DNA of 37,397 nt from Bacteroidota bacterium (GTDB lineage: Bacteria; Bacteroidota; Bacteroidia; Chitinophagales; Saprospiraceae): the NCBI GenBank assembly GCA_029557915.1, contig JAKQHS010000080.1, forward strand, positions 1 to 37,397, read 5' to 3'. Below the pieces are notes generated by a model. It made no database searches, was not told the origin of the DNA, and saw only the letters and a program-made list of their open reading frames with translations. Position 1 is the stretch's first letter; the number at the start of each line of letters is the position of its first letter. The position numbers and the translations under genes are program-made. This document shows, one piece after another, positions 16,166 to 25,221 of the stretch.

Positions 16166-18161
16166 CCGGATGATAATGATTCTTTAAAAGTAAACGAAAT
16201 TCACGAATTGATCCGACGGGCCGTTCACAGGAAAAATTATGGCAAAAACTGATGCCTTCGCCGCTCTTATTGTCCCGGTGCAGGATGACCAGGGGGATAA
16301 AGGTCTTCAGGATTTCCCGGAGAGCATCCGGGTCCGGATCAGCCCCTTTGATTTCCATCCATCCGAAAGATTGACTGAGCAAAAGACTGGCCCAGTGGCT
16401 CAGGGACTCCGGGTACCGGACGATGGCAGGCTCAAGCTTCCGGATCATTTCGTTGCCGATCGATTCATATTCCGCATTCCGGATCCTTCCGTAATGCACC
16501 AGGGTCAGGGCCATGGTGCCGGCGGCAGAGGGCGTAGTATTGTCATACCAGTCATTGGCCGGAGCAATCAGGTCGGAGGTGGCCTTCGAATAAGAAAAAG
16601 TATTTGTCTCAGGGTCGTGATAATGCTTCAGGGCATACTGCAACAACCGGCCGGCTTGTTCCAGCAATTGTAGTTCGCCCAGGCTGCGGTAGGCCTGTAA
16701 AAAGGCCGCCGCCTGGTAACCGATGTCATCGAGCATGGCGGGAATCGTGCTGTCCTTTTGATGGAGGTAATCCCCGCCCGGGTCCGTTCCATACCTTGCT
16801 AAAAAAGCCAGGATCCCCCTGGCCTCCTCAAGGAACAGCGGATTTTGAAAAACATCCCAGGCTTCCAGGAAACCCTGGCACAAGAGAGCATTCCAACCGA
16901 TCAGCAATTTGGTATCCGTAATGGGCTTAATCCGCCTTTCCCTGACCCGGCCAAGCTTTTCTTTAATTTCTCTGAGCTCCCTGGAAAATAAAAGTTCATC
17001 CCCCCTCATATTCTCTGAAACCCACAGGATATTCACCGGGGAAGACGTCGGGTGGTGCAGGTCTTGCCAATTTCCTTCCGGTCGTATTTCGTAGACCTTT
17101 TTTAGCAGGTCAAACTGCTCGCCACCGAGCACGGACCTCAGTTCCTCATAGCTCCAAACATAATACTTGCCTTCCGTATGCTCGCTGTCCGCATCGATGG
17201 CGCTGTAATATCCGCCCGAATCCGATTTCATTTCGCGGACCAGCCATTGTACGGTTTCTTCCACTACCTGAGCGTATAAGGGGGACGGCCGGATTTTATA
17301 AGCCGTACTGTACAACTTCAGCAATTGGGCATTGTCGTAGAGCATTTTTTCAAAATGAGGAATATTCCAGTTGCGGTCCGTGGCATAGCGTGCAAAACCG
17401 CCGCCAACCTGGTCATAGATCCCCCCCTGGGCCATCCGGTCAAGGGAAAAAAAGGCATGGTCGGCATAAGTTTGTTCTCCGGAATAGAAATAATAATCCA
17501 GGAGGTACTGGATACTCATGACGGCAGGAAATTTGGGAGCCGTACCAAATCCTCCGGAAACCAGATCAAACCTTGCCTGGAGGGTCTTGGCCATTTTCCG
17601 GCAGATCTCCAGGGCCGTGCTCTTTTCCGTTCCCTGTTCTGGTTTGAGCTGCAAGAGGGTATTTCCGGAATTCGTGAGATAATCGGAAAGCCGTCCGGCC
17701 TGCTCCAGGACCTGGGCCTTTTGCTGGGTATAGATCCGCTGGATATGTTGCAATACCTGGGTCCAGGAGGGCCTTTGATGAGCGGGCCTTGGCGGGAAAT
17801 AGGTGCCCCCGTAGAAAGGACGCAGGTCCGGGGTGAGAAAACAATTCAGCGGCCATCCGCCGGAGCCGGTGATGGCGACCACGGCATCCATATAAATCTT
17901 GTCCAGGTCGGGTCTTTCTTCACGGTCCAGTTTGATGTTTACAAAGTGTTCATTCATGTAGGCAGCAACCTCCTTATCGGTAAAGGACTCCTGTTCCATG
18001 ACATGGCACCAGTGGCAACTGCTGTATCCTATGCTCAGGAGAATGGGTTTGTCTTCGGTTGCGGCTTTGTCCAGGGCCTCCCTGCCCCAGGGATACCAGT
18101 CCACGGGATTATCCTTATGCTGTTGCAGGTAGGGGCTGGATTCGTATTGAAGTCTATTCAT
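16152..18161 (-). CDS. DUF255 / thioredoxin-domain protein (YyaL/SSP411 family)
   Basis: 669 residues, near the usual ~680. The N-terminal ~165 residues are a thioredoxin-like domain (DUF255): [19 protein letters not shown], then the redox motif CHWC in [33 protein letters not shown] and [16 protein letters not shown]. The remainder is an (alpha/alpha)6 barrel like N-acylglucosamine 2-epimerase/cellobiose epimerase ([33 protein letters not shown]). The C-terminal [10 protein letters not shown] motif is also typical. The reaction is not established for the family. It is cytoplasmic by sequence. It overlaps porP by 14 bases, so it may be cotranscribed with the secretion genes, though a functional link is not implied. 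Confidence 0.93.
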   Translation of the reverse strand: MNRLQYESSPYLQQHKDNPVDWYPWGREALDKAATEDKPILLSIGYSSCHWCHVMEQESFTDKEVAAYMNEHFVNIKLDREERPDLDKIYMDAVVAITGSGGWPLNCFLTPDLRPFYGGTYFPPRPAHQRPSWTQVLQHIQRIYTQQKAQVLEQAGRLSDYLTNSGNTLLQLKPEQGTEKSTALEICRKMAKTLQARFDLVSGGFGTAPKFPAVMSIQYLLDYYFYSGEQTYADHAFFSLDRMAQGGIYDQVGGGFARYATDRNWNIPHFEKMLYDNAQLLKLYSTAYKIRPSPLYAQVVEETVQWLVREMKSDSGGYYSAIDADSEHTEGKYYVWSYEELRSVLGGEQFDLLKKVYEIRPEGNWQDLHHPTSSPVNILWVSENMRGDELLFSRELREIKEKLGRVRERRIKPITDTKLLIGWNALLCQGFLEAWDVFQNPLFLEEARGILAFLARYGTDPGGDYLHQKDSTIPAMLDDIGYQAAAFLQAYRSLGELQLLEQAGRLLQYALKHYHDPETNTFSYSKATSDLIAPANDWYDNTTPSAAGTMALTLVHYGRIRNAEYESIGNEMIRKLEPAIVRYPESLSHWASLLLSQSFGWMEIKGADPDPDALREILKTFIPLVILHRDNKSGEGISFCHNFSCERPVGSIREFRLLLKNHYHPDENR

Positions 18162-18208
18162 ACCGGACGGACAAAAGTAGAGGATTTCCGCCCGGACTAC
18201 AGGCCAGG

Positions 18209-18979
18209 TCAGGAAAGATTCAGCATCAACCCGTCATAAGCGAGGCGGATATGCGGGGGCAAACCTGCGTTGATGACCTCGTGCAAGCCCATGTGATGGC
18301 TCATATGAATCAGCCAGGCACGGGCCGGCCGGATTTTTTCGATCTGGAGGATGGTCTCGTCCAGGGTGAAATGGGAATGGTGCGGCCGGTGGTGCAAAGC
18401 GTTGATGACCAGGGTTTGGATGTTCAGAATCCGGGACAGGGTCTCCTCGGGAAGGCCATTGGCATCCGTGATGTATGCCAGCTGTTCCCCGATCTTATAA
18501 CCGAGGATCTTCAACCTGCCGTGGTTGACCTCCAGGGGCTGGATTTTTAAAGCCCCGATTTCAAAAGATTTATTCCAATGGGCCGGAAGAAGTTCAAATT
18601 CCGGGGACCCGGGATATTTGTTTTCGCCGAAAGCGTAGGCAAACCGGCTTTTGAGGTTATCGAGCACTTCGGGCTGGGCATAGATCCTCACCGGTTCGCG
18701 GTGAATAAAAGAAAAGGGCCTCAGGTCATCCAGTCCGGCCGTATGGTCATAATGTTCGTGGGTGATGAGTACGTCCTGAAGCCGGATGGTCCCGGAACGC
18801 AGCATCTGGTACCTGAAATCCGGCCCGCAGTCAATGACCAGCCGGTCTTCACCATCCTCAATCCTTGCCGAGGATCTGAGCCTTCGGTCTTTGGGATCCG
18901 CGGACAGGCAGACTTCGCATTGGCAGCCGATCACCGGGATACCCTGGGAAGTGCCTGTTCCAAGGAAGGTCAGCCTCAC
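18209..18979 (-). CDS. PhnP-like MBL-fold metallo-hydrolase
   Basis: 256 residues with a GTG start. It begins [19 protein letters not shown], as in PhnP and related lactamase-fold phosphodiesterases, followed by a Cys pair (CQCEVC) that binds a structural zinc in PhnP. The metal-binding HxHxDH motif is H74-E-H76-Y-D78-H79. Further ligands are likely in EVNHG, YITDANG and IHMSHH. The likely role is a cyclic phosphodiester or related hydrolase; the substrate is unknown, and no phosphonate genes are nearby. The GTG overlaps the stop of the upstream 96-residue gene (GTGA), which fixes this start and points to translational coupling. Confidence 0.9.
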   Translation of the reverse strand: MRLTFLGTGTSQGIPVIGCQCEVCLSADPKDRRLRSSARIEDGEDRLVIDCGPDFRYQMLRSGTIRLQDVLITHEHYDHTAGLDDLRPFSFIHREPVRIYAQPEVLDNLKSRFAYAFGENKYPGSPEFELLPAHWNKSFEIGALKIQPLEVNHGRLKILGYKIGEQLAYITDANGLPEETLSRILNIQTLVINALHHRPHHSHFTLDETILQIEKIRPARAWLIHMSHHMGLHEVINAGLPPHIRLAYDGLMLNLS

Positions 18980-19266
18980 ACCATCTCCGATTTTTCGATT
19001 TCCGTTTTGAGGCTCAGGTAGAATTCGAGGGCCGGGGGACTCAGGATGGCTTCATCCAGGGGCAACGAATGAATGATGTCCAAGAGGGCGATGATCCTGC
19101 CTTCCGTTTCAAAAAACCGGTTGACGATGATCATTTTTTTACTTTCCAGGACACAGGACCCGGATTGGAAATTGCCTTTTTCGTATCTTACGGAATAACC
19201 GGCTTCTTCCAGGAATTGTTCGATCTTTTCCAGCGTGTGCTTGGTATATCTTAATTTTGATTGCAT
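18976..19266 (-). CDS. Conserved small protein coupled to the MBL hydrolase gene
   Basis: 96 residues, no signal peptide or membrane helix. It looks alpha/beta with a basic first half (KLRYTKHTLEKIEQFLEEAGYSVRYEKGNF), a single Cys (SGSCVLESKKMIIVNRFFETEGR) and an acidic end. I know no function. It is translationally coupled to the PhnP-like gene downstream by a GTGA overlap and may be the first gene of the long minus-strand series. The 155-base gap to the divergent barrel gene should hold both promoters. Confidence 0.82.
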   Translation of the reverse strand: MQSKLRYTKHTLEKIEQFLEEAGYSVRYEKGNFQSGSCVLESKKMIIVNRFFETEGRIIALLDIIHSLPLDEAILSPPALEFYLSLKTEIEKSEMV

Positions 19267-19421
19267 AGGCTTATAGGACAGGTCCGGGAAGTTTATTCAG
19301 CCGCGTGAATTGGATAAATGGCTGGCATTAACAACCCGGAGGATTTAAACGTTTTTAATACTATTGACAAAAGTCATCATTTCATTCGGGGAATTGTAAT
19401 TTTCATATAATTTTTTTTAAT

Positions 19422-20081
19422 ATGTACCGCCTGGGTTTCTTTTTATTCCTGATTACCTCGGGAATTCCATCGGGATCCAATGCCCAGGCCCTCCGTTTCG
19501 GTTCGGGGATTTTTGCCGGGCTGAATCTTTCCCAGATCGACGGGGACGACATGCAGGGTTACGACAAAATGGGGATCAACGCCGGACTCCGGGGTATCGC
19601 TTACATCATTCCCAAACTGGAATTTCATACCGAACTCGCCTACAACCAGCGGGGCAGCCAATCGAAAGGCTTTTCCCAGTCCAACGACAAGGGGAGGAAG
19701 ATGATCCTGGACTATGCATCCATCAATGCCCTGGTGGTCCTCAACGATTGGTTCCACCCGATCAAGGAGTATTACCGGATCCAGGCTTGCGCAGGCGTAG
19801 GCACCGGCCGCCTCATCCGGTCCAATGTGTATGATCCGGCGGGGGACCGCGACCAGCGGCAGATTCCCCTGAGCCATTTGCCCCCCTTTCTGAACACCAC
19901 TGACTTTTCGTTGATTTTGGGGATCAATGTTAAAGTGGACGAGCAGGCAGGCCTCAGTTTCCGGTTCAACCGCTCCATGAACAAGTTGCTGGATTCCGAC
20001 CTTGTCCCAACCATTAATGAAAGGAGGGTTTATTCCATGACGGGGTATTTCATCTCCTGCGACTTTTTTTACCATTTCTGA
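19422..20081 (+). CDS. Outer-membrane beta-barrel protein (PorT-like / OMP_b-brl_2)
   Basis: 219 residues with a signal peptide ending at SNAQA (MYRLGFFLFLITSGIPSGSNA). The mature part shows alternating beta strands (FGSGIFAGLNLSQIDGDDMQG, AGLRGIAYIIPKLEFHTELAYNQRGS) and ends in Phe (FFYHF), as barrel proteins do. It belongs to the small PorT-like Bacteroidota barrels, which have diverse and mostly unknown roles. It is followed 14 bases later by a lipoprotein gene, so the two probably form an operon. A TTGACA-like box near 19369 and TAATTTTC near 19398 could be a promoter, but this is weak. Confidence 0.85.
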   Translation: MYRLGFFLFLITSGIPSGSNAQALRFGSGIFAGLNLSQIDGDDMQGYDKMGINAGLRGIAYIIPKLEFHTELAYNQRGSQSKGFSQSNDKGRKMILDYASINALVVLNDWFHPIKEYYRIQACAGVGTGRLIRSNVYDPAGDRDQRQIPLSHLPPFLNTTDFSLILGINVKVDEQAGLSFRFNRSMNKLLDSDLVPTINERRVYSMTGYFISCDFFYHF

Positions 20082-20095
20082 CTACATTTGGGAAT

Positions 20096-20539
20096 ATGAA
20101 GATTATCCATGGCTGGATCTGCCTCGGACTGCTGGTTTCCTGCAATTCCGGTCCTTCAAAACCCAAAGTCCCCCCTGAATCCATGGCTTATTTAAACCTT
20201 CAGCAAATTATGGCCCTGTCGGAACAGGCTGATTTTGTGGACTTCCTGTTTTTCAATATGGATGTGAGCGTCAGCCAGAGTGACAAAGCCTCCATTTCCC
20301 AGACCGTCAATTTCTTTGACAATCAAGCCAAACCGGAGGGCATGAATTGCCCTGCCATTGGCAGAATATCCTTTCAATCCGGGGGCAAGATCATCCGGGA
20401 GGCAGACATTCACTTTTTGGGAACCGGTTGCGGGTACTTCACCATTATAGAAAATAAAAAACCGGTAGGGACCAACCTGATCTCCGAACCGGGGCTTAAA
20501 TTTTTTGAAACACTGGTTACCAATTATAAACCTAAATGA
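20096..20539 (+). CDS. Small lipoprotein of unknown function
   Basis: 147 residues with a lipoprotein signal (MKIIHGWICLGLLVSC, lipobox Cys at 16). The mature part has two further Cys (GMNCPAIGR, LGTGCGYF) that may form a disulfide and a mixed alpha/beta pattern. No recognised family. It lies 14 bases after the barrel gene and probably shares its transcript. The stop is 67 bases before the metal permease gene, whose own operator lies in between. Confidence 0.82.
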   Translation: MKIIHGWICLGLLVSCNSGPSKPKVPPESMAYLNLQQIMALSEQADFVDFLFFNMDVSVSQSDKASISQTVNFFDNQAKPEGMNCPAIGRISFQSGGKIIREADIHFLGTGCGYFTIIENKKPVGTNLISEPGLKFFETLVTNYKPK

Positions 20540-20563
20540 AATTACAAGGATATCTTTAAAAAT

Positions 20564-20608
20564 ATATTTAGGCAAGTCTAAATATTATTAATATATTTGC
20601 CTAAATAT
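20564..20608 (+). promoter_or_regulatory. DtxR/MntR-type operator overlapping promoter and start of the permease-regulator gene
   Basis: Two perfect 12-bp inverted arms, ATATTTAGGCAA (20564-20575) and TTGCCTAAATAT (20597-20608), lie 33 bp apart centre to centre, about three helical turns. Inside, TTTAGGCAAGTCTAAA (20567-20582) is itself a near-perfect palindrome of the TTTAG..CTAAA kind bound by DtxR/MntR-family repressors. TATATTTG at 20592-20599 fits the Bacteroidota -7 box TAnnTTTG. The second arm ends inside the ATG at 20607, so a leaderless or near-leaderless transcript is possible. No T run follows, so it is not a terminator. Confidence 0.72.
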
Positions 20609-21866
20609 GGATATCGTCGAGATCTTACAATCGGCCTGGGCCATGAGGGCCCTTCTTGCCGGAAGCCTGGTAGGCATCACTTGCGGCCTTTTGGGTTGTT
20701 TCATTGTATTAAGAAATATGAGCCTGATCGGGGATGCCCTCTCCCACTCCATTTTGCCGGGGGTGGTCCTGGCTTATGTCCTGGTAGGTCAAAACTTGCT
20801 GGGGGTATTTATTGGTTCCCTGGCAGCCGGGATTGTTACCGTCGTGCTGATGACCTGGTTTCAGCAAAACGCGAAGACGAAAAACGATGCCGTGATCGGG
20901 ATCGTTTTTACCGCCATGTTTTCCATCGGAGTCATGGGGATCTCTTATTTATCCCATACGCCGGGTTTTCACCTCGATCTGAAGGACTTTCTTTTTGGAA
21001 ATATCCTGGGCATCCAGGACTCCGACCTGCAACTCACCGTGTTGATTTCGGTCGTGGTGATCCTGGGATTGGTCTTTTTGTTCCGGCCCTTGTTCATCAC
21101 CACTTTCCAGCCGACCATTGCGTTCACCCAGGGCATCCGGGTCAAATCGGTCCACTATGCCCTGATGATCCTCCTGTCCATCGTGGTGGTATCCGCCCTG
21201 CAGACGGTAGGGGTGATCCTGGTGGTCGCCATGCTCATCACCCCGGCCTCCACGGCCCTGCTGTTGTCGGACCGCCTTCACCGGGTCCTGGTATTGTCCG
21301 GGCTCATTGGCCTGGTCTCCGCCGTGCTGGGCCTTCTCCTGTCCATCTATGCCCAGACCACTCCCGGACCGGCCATGGCTGTCATGGCCACCTTGATTTA
21401 TGTCCTCGCAGTTTTTTTCGCACCCCGGAAAGGCCTGATCAAAAGGTGGCAAAGGCAGAGAAGGCAAAAACTCAAAGTGGACCTGGAAGATATCCTCAAG
21501 GAATCCTTTAAACTGCAGGAAGCCGGGGAACTTGGTTTAAAAACATTGATCACCAAAATCTCCATTCCTGCGCCCCGCCTGAAAAAATTACTTGGTTATC
21601 TCAACCGGCGTAACCAGATTATACTGACTCCGGACCTCAGCCTCACCCCGGAAGGGATCTCCCGGGCGCAGGCCCTGGTCCGTGCCCACCGACTCTGGGA
21701 AACCTATCTCGTCAACCAAATCGGGCTGACCGAAGACCAGATCCATGACGAAGCGGAATACCAGGAGCACCACAGTCCCGATGACTTGCTGGATGAAATC
21801 GATGCCAAACTGGGTTATCCTTCCATAGACCCGCATGGTTCACCGATTCCGCCCAAAAAAGGCTGA
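20607..21866 (+). CDS. Metal ABC transporter permease fused to a DtxR/MntR-type metalloregulator
   Basis: 419 residues in two parts. Residues 1-~275 are an ABC-3 family (Mn/Zn/Fe) permease with about eight membrane helices: GSLVGITCGLLGCFIVLRNM, SLIGDALSHSILPGVVLAYV, and TVGVILVVAMLITPASTALL. After a basic linker (RQRRQK) comes a winged helix (about 293-350: LEDILKESFKLQE, LGYLNRRNQIILTP, LTPEG) and a DtxR-type metal/dimer domain. Likely ligands are His361, Glu384, Glu387 and His388 (AEYQEHHS). Glu at the position of DtxR Cys102 resembles Mn-specific MntR; the position equivalent to MntR Glu11 appears to be Lys. The same architecture is known as YtgCR in Chlamydia, where the regulator part is cleaved free and represses. 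No ATPase or binding-protein gene is adjacent. The upstream operator suggests autoregulation. Confidence 0.9.
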   Translation: MDIVEILQSAWAMRALLAGSLVGITCGLLGCFIVLRNMSLIGDALSHSILPGVVLAYVLVGQNLLGVFIGSLAAGIVTVVLMTWFQQNAKTKNDAVIGIVFTAMFSIGVMGISYLSHTPGFHLDLKDFLFGNILGIQDSDLQLTVLISVVVILGLVFLFRPLFITTFQPTIAFTQGIRVKSVHYALMILLSIVVVSALQTVGVILVVAMLITPASTALLLSDRLHRVLVLSGLIGLVSAVLGLLLSIYAQTTPGPAMAVMATLIYVLAVFFAPRKGLIKRWQRQRRQKLKVDLEDILKESFKLQEAGELGLKTLITKISIPAPRLKKLLGYLNRRNQIILTPDLSLTPEGISRAQALVRAHRLWETYLVNQIGLTEDQIHDEAEYQEHHSPDDLLDEIDAKLGYPSIDPHGSPIPPKKG

Positions 21867-22250
21867 TTATTCCCCGGCCCCGGTACCTGGAGCCTGCTTT
21901 TGCCCTTCCAGCCGTTGGAACAAGGCTTCGACCCGGTACATTTCATCCAGGGTCTCGTCAATAAAATATTCTAAAGCGGGCATACGCCTTAATTGTTTTT
22001 TCAGCCGGTGGTACATCTCCTGCTTGAGTTTGTGATCGTGCTCCCGGATCTGCCCCAGGATGGCCTCCTTATTTTCCGTATTGTAAATACTCAGGTAAAT
22101 CCTGGCCAGTTGGAGGTCCGAGGCCACCTTTACCGAAGTCACGGTCACCAGGGGTTCTCTGCCGTAGATATACAATCCCTCTTGCTGGAGAACATAGGAA
22201 AAATTACGCAATATGAGTTCCGCTACCTGTTGTTGTCTTTTGCTTTCCAT
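21867..22250 (-). CDS. rbfA: Ribosome-binding factor A
   Basis: 127 residues matching RbfA: MESKRQQQVAELILRNFSYV at the start, VTVTSVKVASDLQLARIYLS in the KH-like core, then RIRxxLxxxLxLRxxPxLxF-type RLKKQLRRMPALEYFIDETL and the DEMYRVEALF end. RbfA binds the 30S precursor and helps 16S rRNA 5'-end maturation and cold adaptation. The gene runs towards the permease gene and abuts it with no gap between the two stops. The start at 22250 gives the normal N terminus. Confidence 0.93.
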   Translation of the reverse strand: MESKRQQQVAELILRNFSYVLQQEGLYIYGREPLVTVTSVKVASDLQLARIYLSIYNTENKEAILGQIREHDHKLKQEMYHRLKKQLRRMPALEYFIDETLDEMYRVEALFQRLEGQKQAPGTGAGE

Positions 22251-22317
22251 AGTCAGGAGGATTTATGCTTGGCTTCAGTACCAGGTGCAAAGATAAGGAT
22301 AGCGGGGATGTGAGGTG

Positions 22318-22456
22318 GAAGCTTGAAGCTTGAAGTTAGAAGCTGGAGGTTAGGGGCGTTTTGGCCCGGGATTTCTGTAGACTCCCGGGATTTCGGTGGC
22401 TTCCGGCCACCAGCTTCGAGCCCCTAGCTTCGAGCTTCCAACTCCCAGCTTCTACC
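22318..22456. repeat. Inverted arrays of a GAAGCTN heptamer before recG
   Basis: The left arm (22318-22358) is a run of 7-bp units such as GAAGCTT, GAAGCTT, GAAGTTA, GAAGCTG. The right arm (22411-22456) is the same type in reverse. Between them the 11-mer CCCGGGATTTC occurs twice (22365, 22384), and GGTGGC/GCCACC (22395-22411) forms a tight hairpin. The stretch could fold into a large cruciform. It fills most of the 225-base rbfA-recG gap. Confidence 0.8.
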
Positions 22457-22475
22457 CGTATTTTTAAGGCAAAAA

Positions 22476-24587
22476 GTGCTGGTCAGGCCCGATTATCTGA
22501 AGAGTCCGATTGAATATCTCAAAGGGGTGGGTCCTGTGAAGGCGGATTTGTTCAAGACGGAATTGAAGATCTTCACCTTTGCCGACCTTCTCTATGCCTT
22601 TCCATTCCGGCATGTGGACCGTTCTGCCATCACCCCCATCCGTCAAATCCGCAACGACGGTCAGGCGGTTCAGGTAAGGGGGATCCTGTCCGCCCTGAGT
22701 TTTTCAGGTACTAAATTTCAAAAAAGGATCAAAGCGAGCATCCAGGACCAGAGCGGGGTGCTTAACCTGATTTGGTTCCAGGGCTCCCAATGGCTGGAAC
22801 AAAGTCTCAGGCCCGGCCAGGAATACCTGGCATTTGGAAACCTGACCGGATACGGTTACCCCTTTACCATGGCTCATCCGGAACTGGATCTTTTGAGTGA
22901 ACTGGTCCGCATGCCCGGCTTCGAACCGGTCTACAACAGCACGGAAAAACTCAATAAAAAGGGGCTCGATTCGCGCATGCGCAGGAAACTGATCACCACC
23001 CTGATAGAAAACCTGCCCCCCGGCGCACTCCCCGAAACCCTGCCTGATTACCTGGTCCGTTCCATGAACCTGTGCAGCCGGGCGGAGGCGATCCGCTGGA
23101 TCCATATCCCTTCAAGCCGCAACGAACTGGAACGGGCTACCCAACGGCTAAAATTTGAAGAGCTGTTTTTCCAGCAATTGAAATTACTGACCACCAAATC
23201 CTTCCGGAAGAAACATCTGAAAGGCCCTGTGTTTGAAAAGGTAGGGACCAGTTTTAATGAGTTTTTCCGCAATCATCTCCGGTTTGAGCTGACCGAAGCC
23301 CAGAAAAGGGTCATCAAAGAAATCCGCCACGATACGGCCTCGGGCGCACAGATGAACCGATTGCTCCAGGGGGATGTAGGGGCCGGCAAGACCATCGTCG
23401 GCCTTATGATCATGCTGCTGGCCATCGACAATGAATACCAGGCCTGTCTCATGGCCCCTACCGAAATCCTGGCCACCCAGCACTATGCGTCCATCACCTA
23501 CGCGCTCAAAGGGCTTGGTTTGCCGGTGGGCCTGCTCACCGGCAGTGTCAAAGGCGAAAAAAGGAAGGAACTGCTGCGGCTGGTTCGCCAGGGGGATATC
23601 AAGATCCTGATCGGCACCCATGCCCTGCTGGAGGACCCGGTGCGTTTCCACAACCTGGGGCTGGCCATCATTGATGAACAGCACCGGTTTGGGGTCGCCC
23701 AGCGGGCCAACCTATGGCAAAAAAACGAAAAAATAAGCCCTCACATCCTGGTGATGACCGCCACCCCGATCCCGCGGACGTTGAGCATGGTTTATTACGG
23801 GGACCTGGACGTATCCATCATTGATCAGTTGCCACCCGGAAGGAAGCCGGTCAAAACCATGCACTATAATGAAAAGAGCCGGCCCCAGGTGTACCAGTTC
23901 CTCAAAGACCAGATCGCCCGGGGCAGGCAGATCTATATCATCTATCCATTGATCGAAGAATCGGAAAAACTGGATCTGCAGGACCTGCAAAACGGGTATG
24001 AACAATTATTGCATCATTTTCCCAGGCCGGCCTACCAGATCAGTGTGCTGCACGGGCGAATGCGGCCCGAAGACAAGGATTTTGAAATGCAGCAGTTCAG
24101 CCGGGGCAAGACCCATATCCTGGTAGCCACCACCGTGATCGAGGTGGGCGTGGACGTCCCCAATGCCAGCGTGATGGTGATTGAAAACGCCGAACGGTTT
24201 GGCCTATCCCAATTGCACCAGCTGCGGGGCAGGGTTGGCCGGGGGGCAGATCAATCCTATTGCCTGTTGATGACCGGTTACAAATTATCCAAAGAAGCGA
24301 AGATCCGCCTCAAGACCATGTGCGAGACCACCGATGGTTTCCGGATCGCGGAAGTGGACCTGGAACTGAGGGGCCCGGGCGAGCTGGAAGGCACGCGTCA
24401 GAGCGGGGGACTGGATTTTGTGATGGTCAACCTGGTCACCGATCTGCAGATCCTGGACCAGGTGCAGAAGATGGTCGCGAAAATCATTGAACGGGATCCT
24501 GAACTGATCCATCCCAGCAACAAACTGTTGCTGGAATACCTGCACCAGGAGGAATTGCGGTCCCCCGGCTGGAGCAAAATTTCCTGA
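22476..24587 (+). CDS. recG: ATP-dependent DNA helicase RecG
   Basis: 703 residues from a GTG start that gives the family N terminus (YLKSPIEYLKGVGPVKADLF). The N-terminal wedge/OB domain (VRGILSALSFSGTKFQKR ... LIWFQGSQWLEQSL) grips the fork. Helicase motifs follow: Walker A LLQGDVGAGKT, MAPTEILATQHY, DEQH in IIDEQHRFGVAQR, MTATPIPRTLSM, VATTVIEVGVDVPNAS and QLRGRVGRGADQSYC. The end has the RecG-specific ELRGPGELEGTRQSG. RecG remodels stalled forks and Holliday junctions. The start codon is preceded by an AAGGC site and then the heptamer-repeat region, so the promoter must lie close to or within that repeat. Confidence 0.96.
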   Translation: MLVRPDYLKSPIEYLKGVGPVKADLFKTELKIFTFADLLYAFPFRHVDRSAITPIRQIRNDGQAVQVRGILSALSFSGTKFQKRIKASIQDQSGVLNLIWFQGSQWLEQSLRPGQEYLAFGNLTGYGYPFTMAHPELDLLSELVRMPGFEPVYNSTEKLNKKGLDSRMRRKLITTLIENLPPGALPETLPDYLVRSMNLCSRAEAIRWIHIPSSRNELERATQRLKFEELFFQQLKLLTTKSFRKKHLKGPVFEKVGTSFNEFFRNHLRFELTEAQKRVIKEIRHDTASGAQMNRLLQGDVGAGKTIVGLMIMLLAIDNEYQACLMAPTEILATQHYASITYALKGLGLPVGLLTGSVKGEKRKELLRLVRQGDIKILIGTHALLEDPVRFHNLGLAIIDEQHRFGVAQRANLWQKNEKISPHILVMTATPIPRTLSMVYYGDLDVSIIDQLPPGRKPVKTMHYNEKSRPQVYQFLKDQIARGRQIYIIYPLIEESEKLDLQDLQNGYEQLLHHFPRPAYQISVLHGRMRPEDKDFEMQQFSRGKTHILVATTVIEVGVDVPNASVMVIENAERFGLSQLHQLRGRVGRGADQSYCLLMTGYKLSKEAKIRLKTMCETTDGFRIAEVDLELRGPGELEGTRQSGGLDFVMVNLVTDLQILDQVQKMVAKIIERDPELIHPSNKLLLEYLHQEELRSPGWSKIS

Positions 24588-24695
24588 GTGCAACCGCTGC
24601 GACCGGTTCTGTCGGATTTATCGCCGGTTTCATAGATATTTGTTTGGCTCCCTTTGATTGGGCTTTAATTTTGAATTTTATAAACGAAATGAATT

Positions 24696-25064
24696 ATGCC
24701 CAGACCCTATAAAACGACCGGATGTTTTCGTTTTTTTCTTTTTCTCATTATCCTGGCCCCTTTGGCCTATATCGGGGCATCCTACTACCACGGACAGGAT
24801 GGCATTGGAAACATTGTGAACCTTTTTAAAAAAGGCCTGTCGGTCTTTAGTTCCTCCGATTCCAAAAAGTCCTCCGAAACGACCACCTCCCTGCCCGTTG
24901 AAAGTCCTGGAGCAAGGGAAGGGGAAAAAATAAAACAGTCGGATTTGGAAAATTCCCTTGAGATCAAAGACCGGCAGATCGAAAGCCTGATCAAAGAAAA
25001 CCTGGAACTGAAACAAAAACTGAAGGAGTATGAGGAGGCTGCCAAAAAAACGCCCAATAAGTAA
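24696..25064 (+). CDS. Membrane-anchored coiled-coil protein, unknown function
   Basis: 122 residues. One hydrophobic segment near the N terminus (about residues 10-30, CFRFFLFLIILAPLAYIGAS) is followed by a Ser/Thr-rich linker and a C-terminal coiled coil with heptads (LEIKDRQIESLIKENLELKQ). The likely topology is an inner-membrane anchor with a periplasmic or cytoplasmic coil. I recognise no family. It stands alone between recG and the dehydrogenase gene, about 110 and 157 bases from them. Confidence 0.75.
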   Translation: MPRPYKTTGCFRFFLFLIILAPLAYIGASYYHGQDGIGNIVNLFKKGLSVFSSSDSKKSSETTTSLPVESPGAREGEKIKQSDLENSLEIKDRQIESLIKENLELKQKLKEYEEAAKKTPNK

Positions 25065-25221
25065 ACCTTGCCTTGGGGAATGGTGGTGATACCGGCTCTC
25101 CTGAAATAAGACAGGGATCCCCCGCTCTGCCGCTTTAGGGTTAAACCCCGTAGAATCAACCGAAATATATTTTCTTTTTTTCCTCAAATAGCTCTTTATT
25201 TGCGGATCTAACAAAAGGAAA

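Noticed and set aside
17325-18239. 304-codon frame opposite the DUF255 gene
   Set aside because: Antisense shadow of a well-supported gene.
20564-20608. Terminator of the upstream lipoprotein gene
   Set aside because: The arms are 21 bases apart, no T run follows, and the second arm overlaps the next start codon. An operator fits better.
20597-21511. 304-codon frame overlapping the metal permease on the same strand
   Set aside because: Its translation is Pro/Gly/Arg/His-rich, as expected from the wrong frame of a GC-rich gene. The permease frame has full family motifs.
22318-22456. Small RNA gene or riboswitch before recG
   Set aside because: The structure comes from heptamer repeats and lacks a recognisable riboswitch core, clear promoter or terminator.
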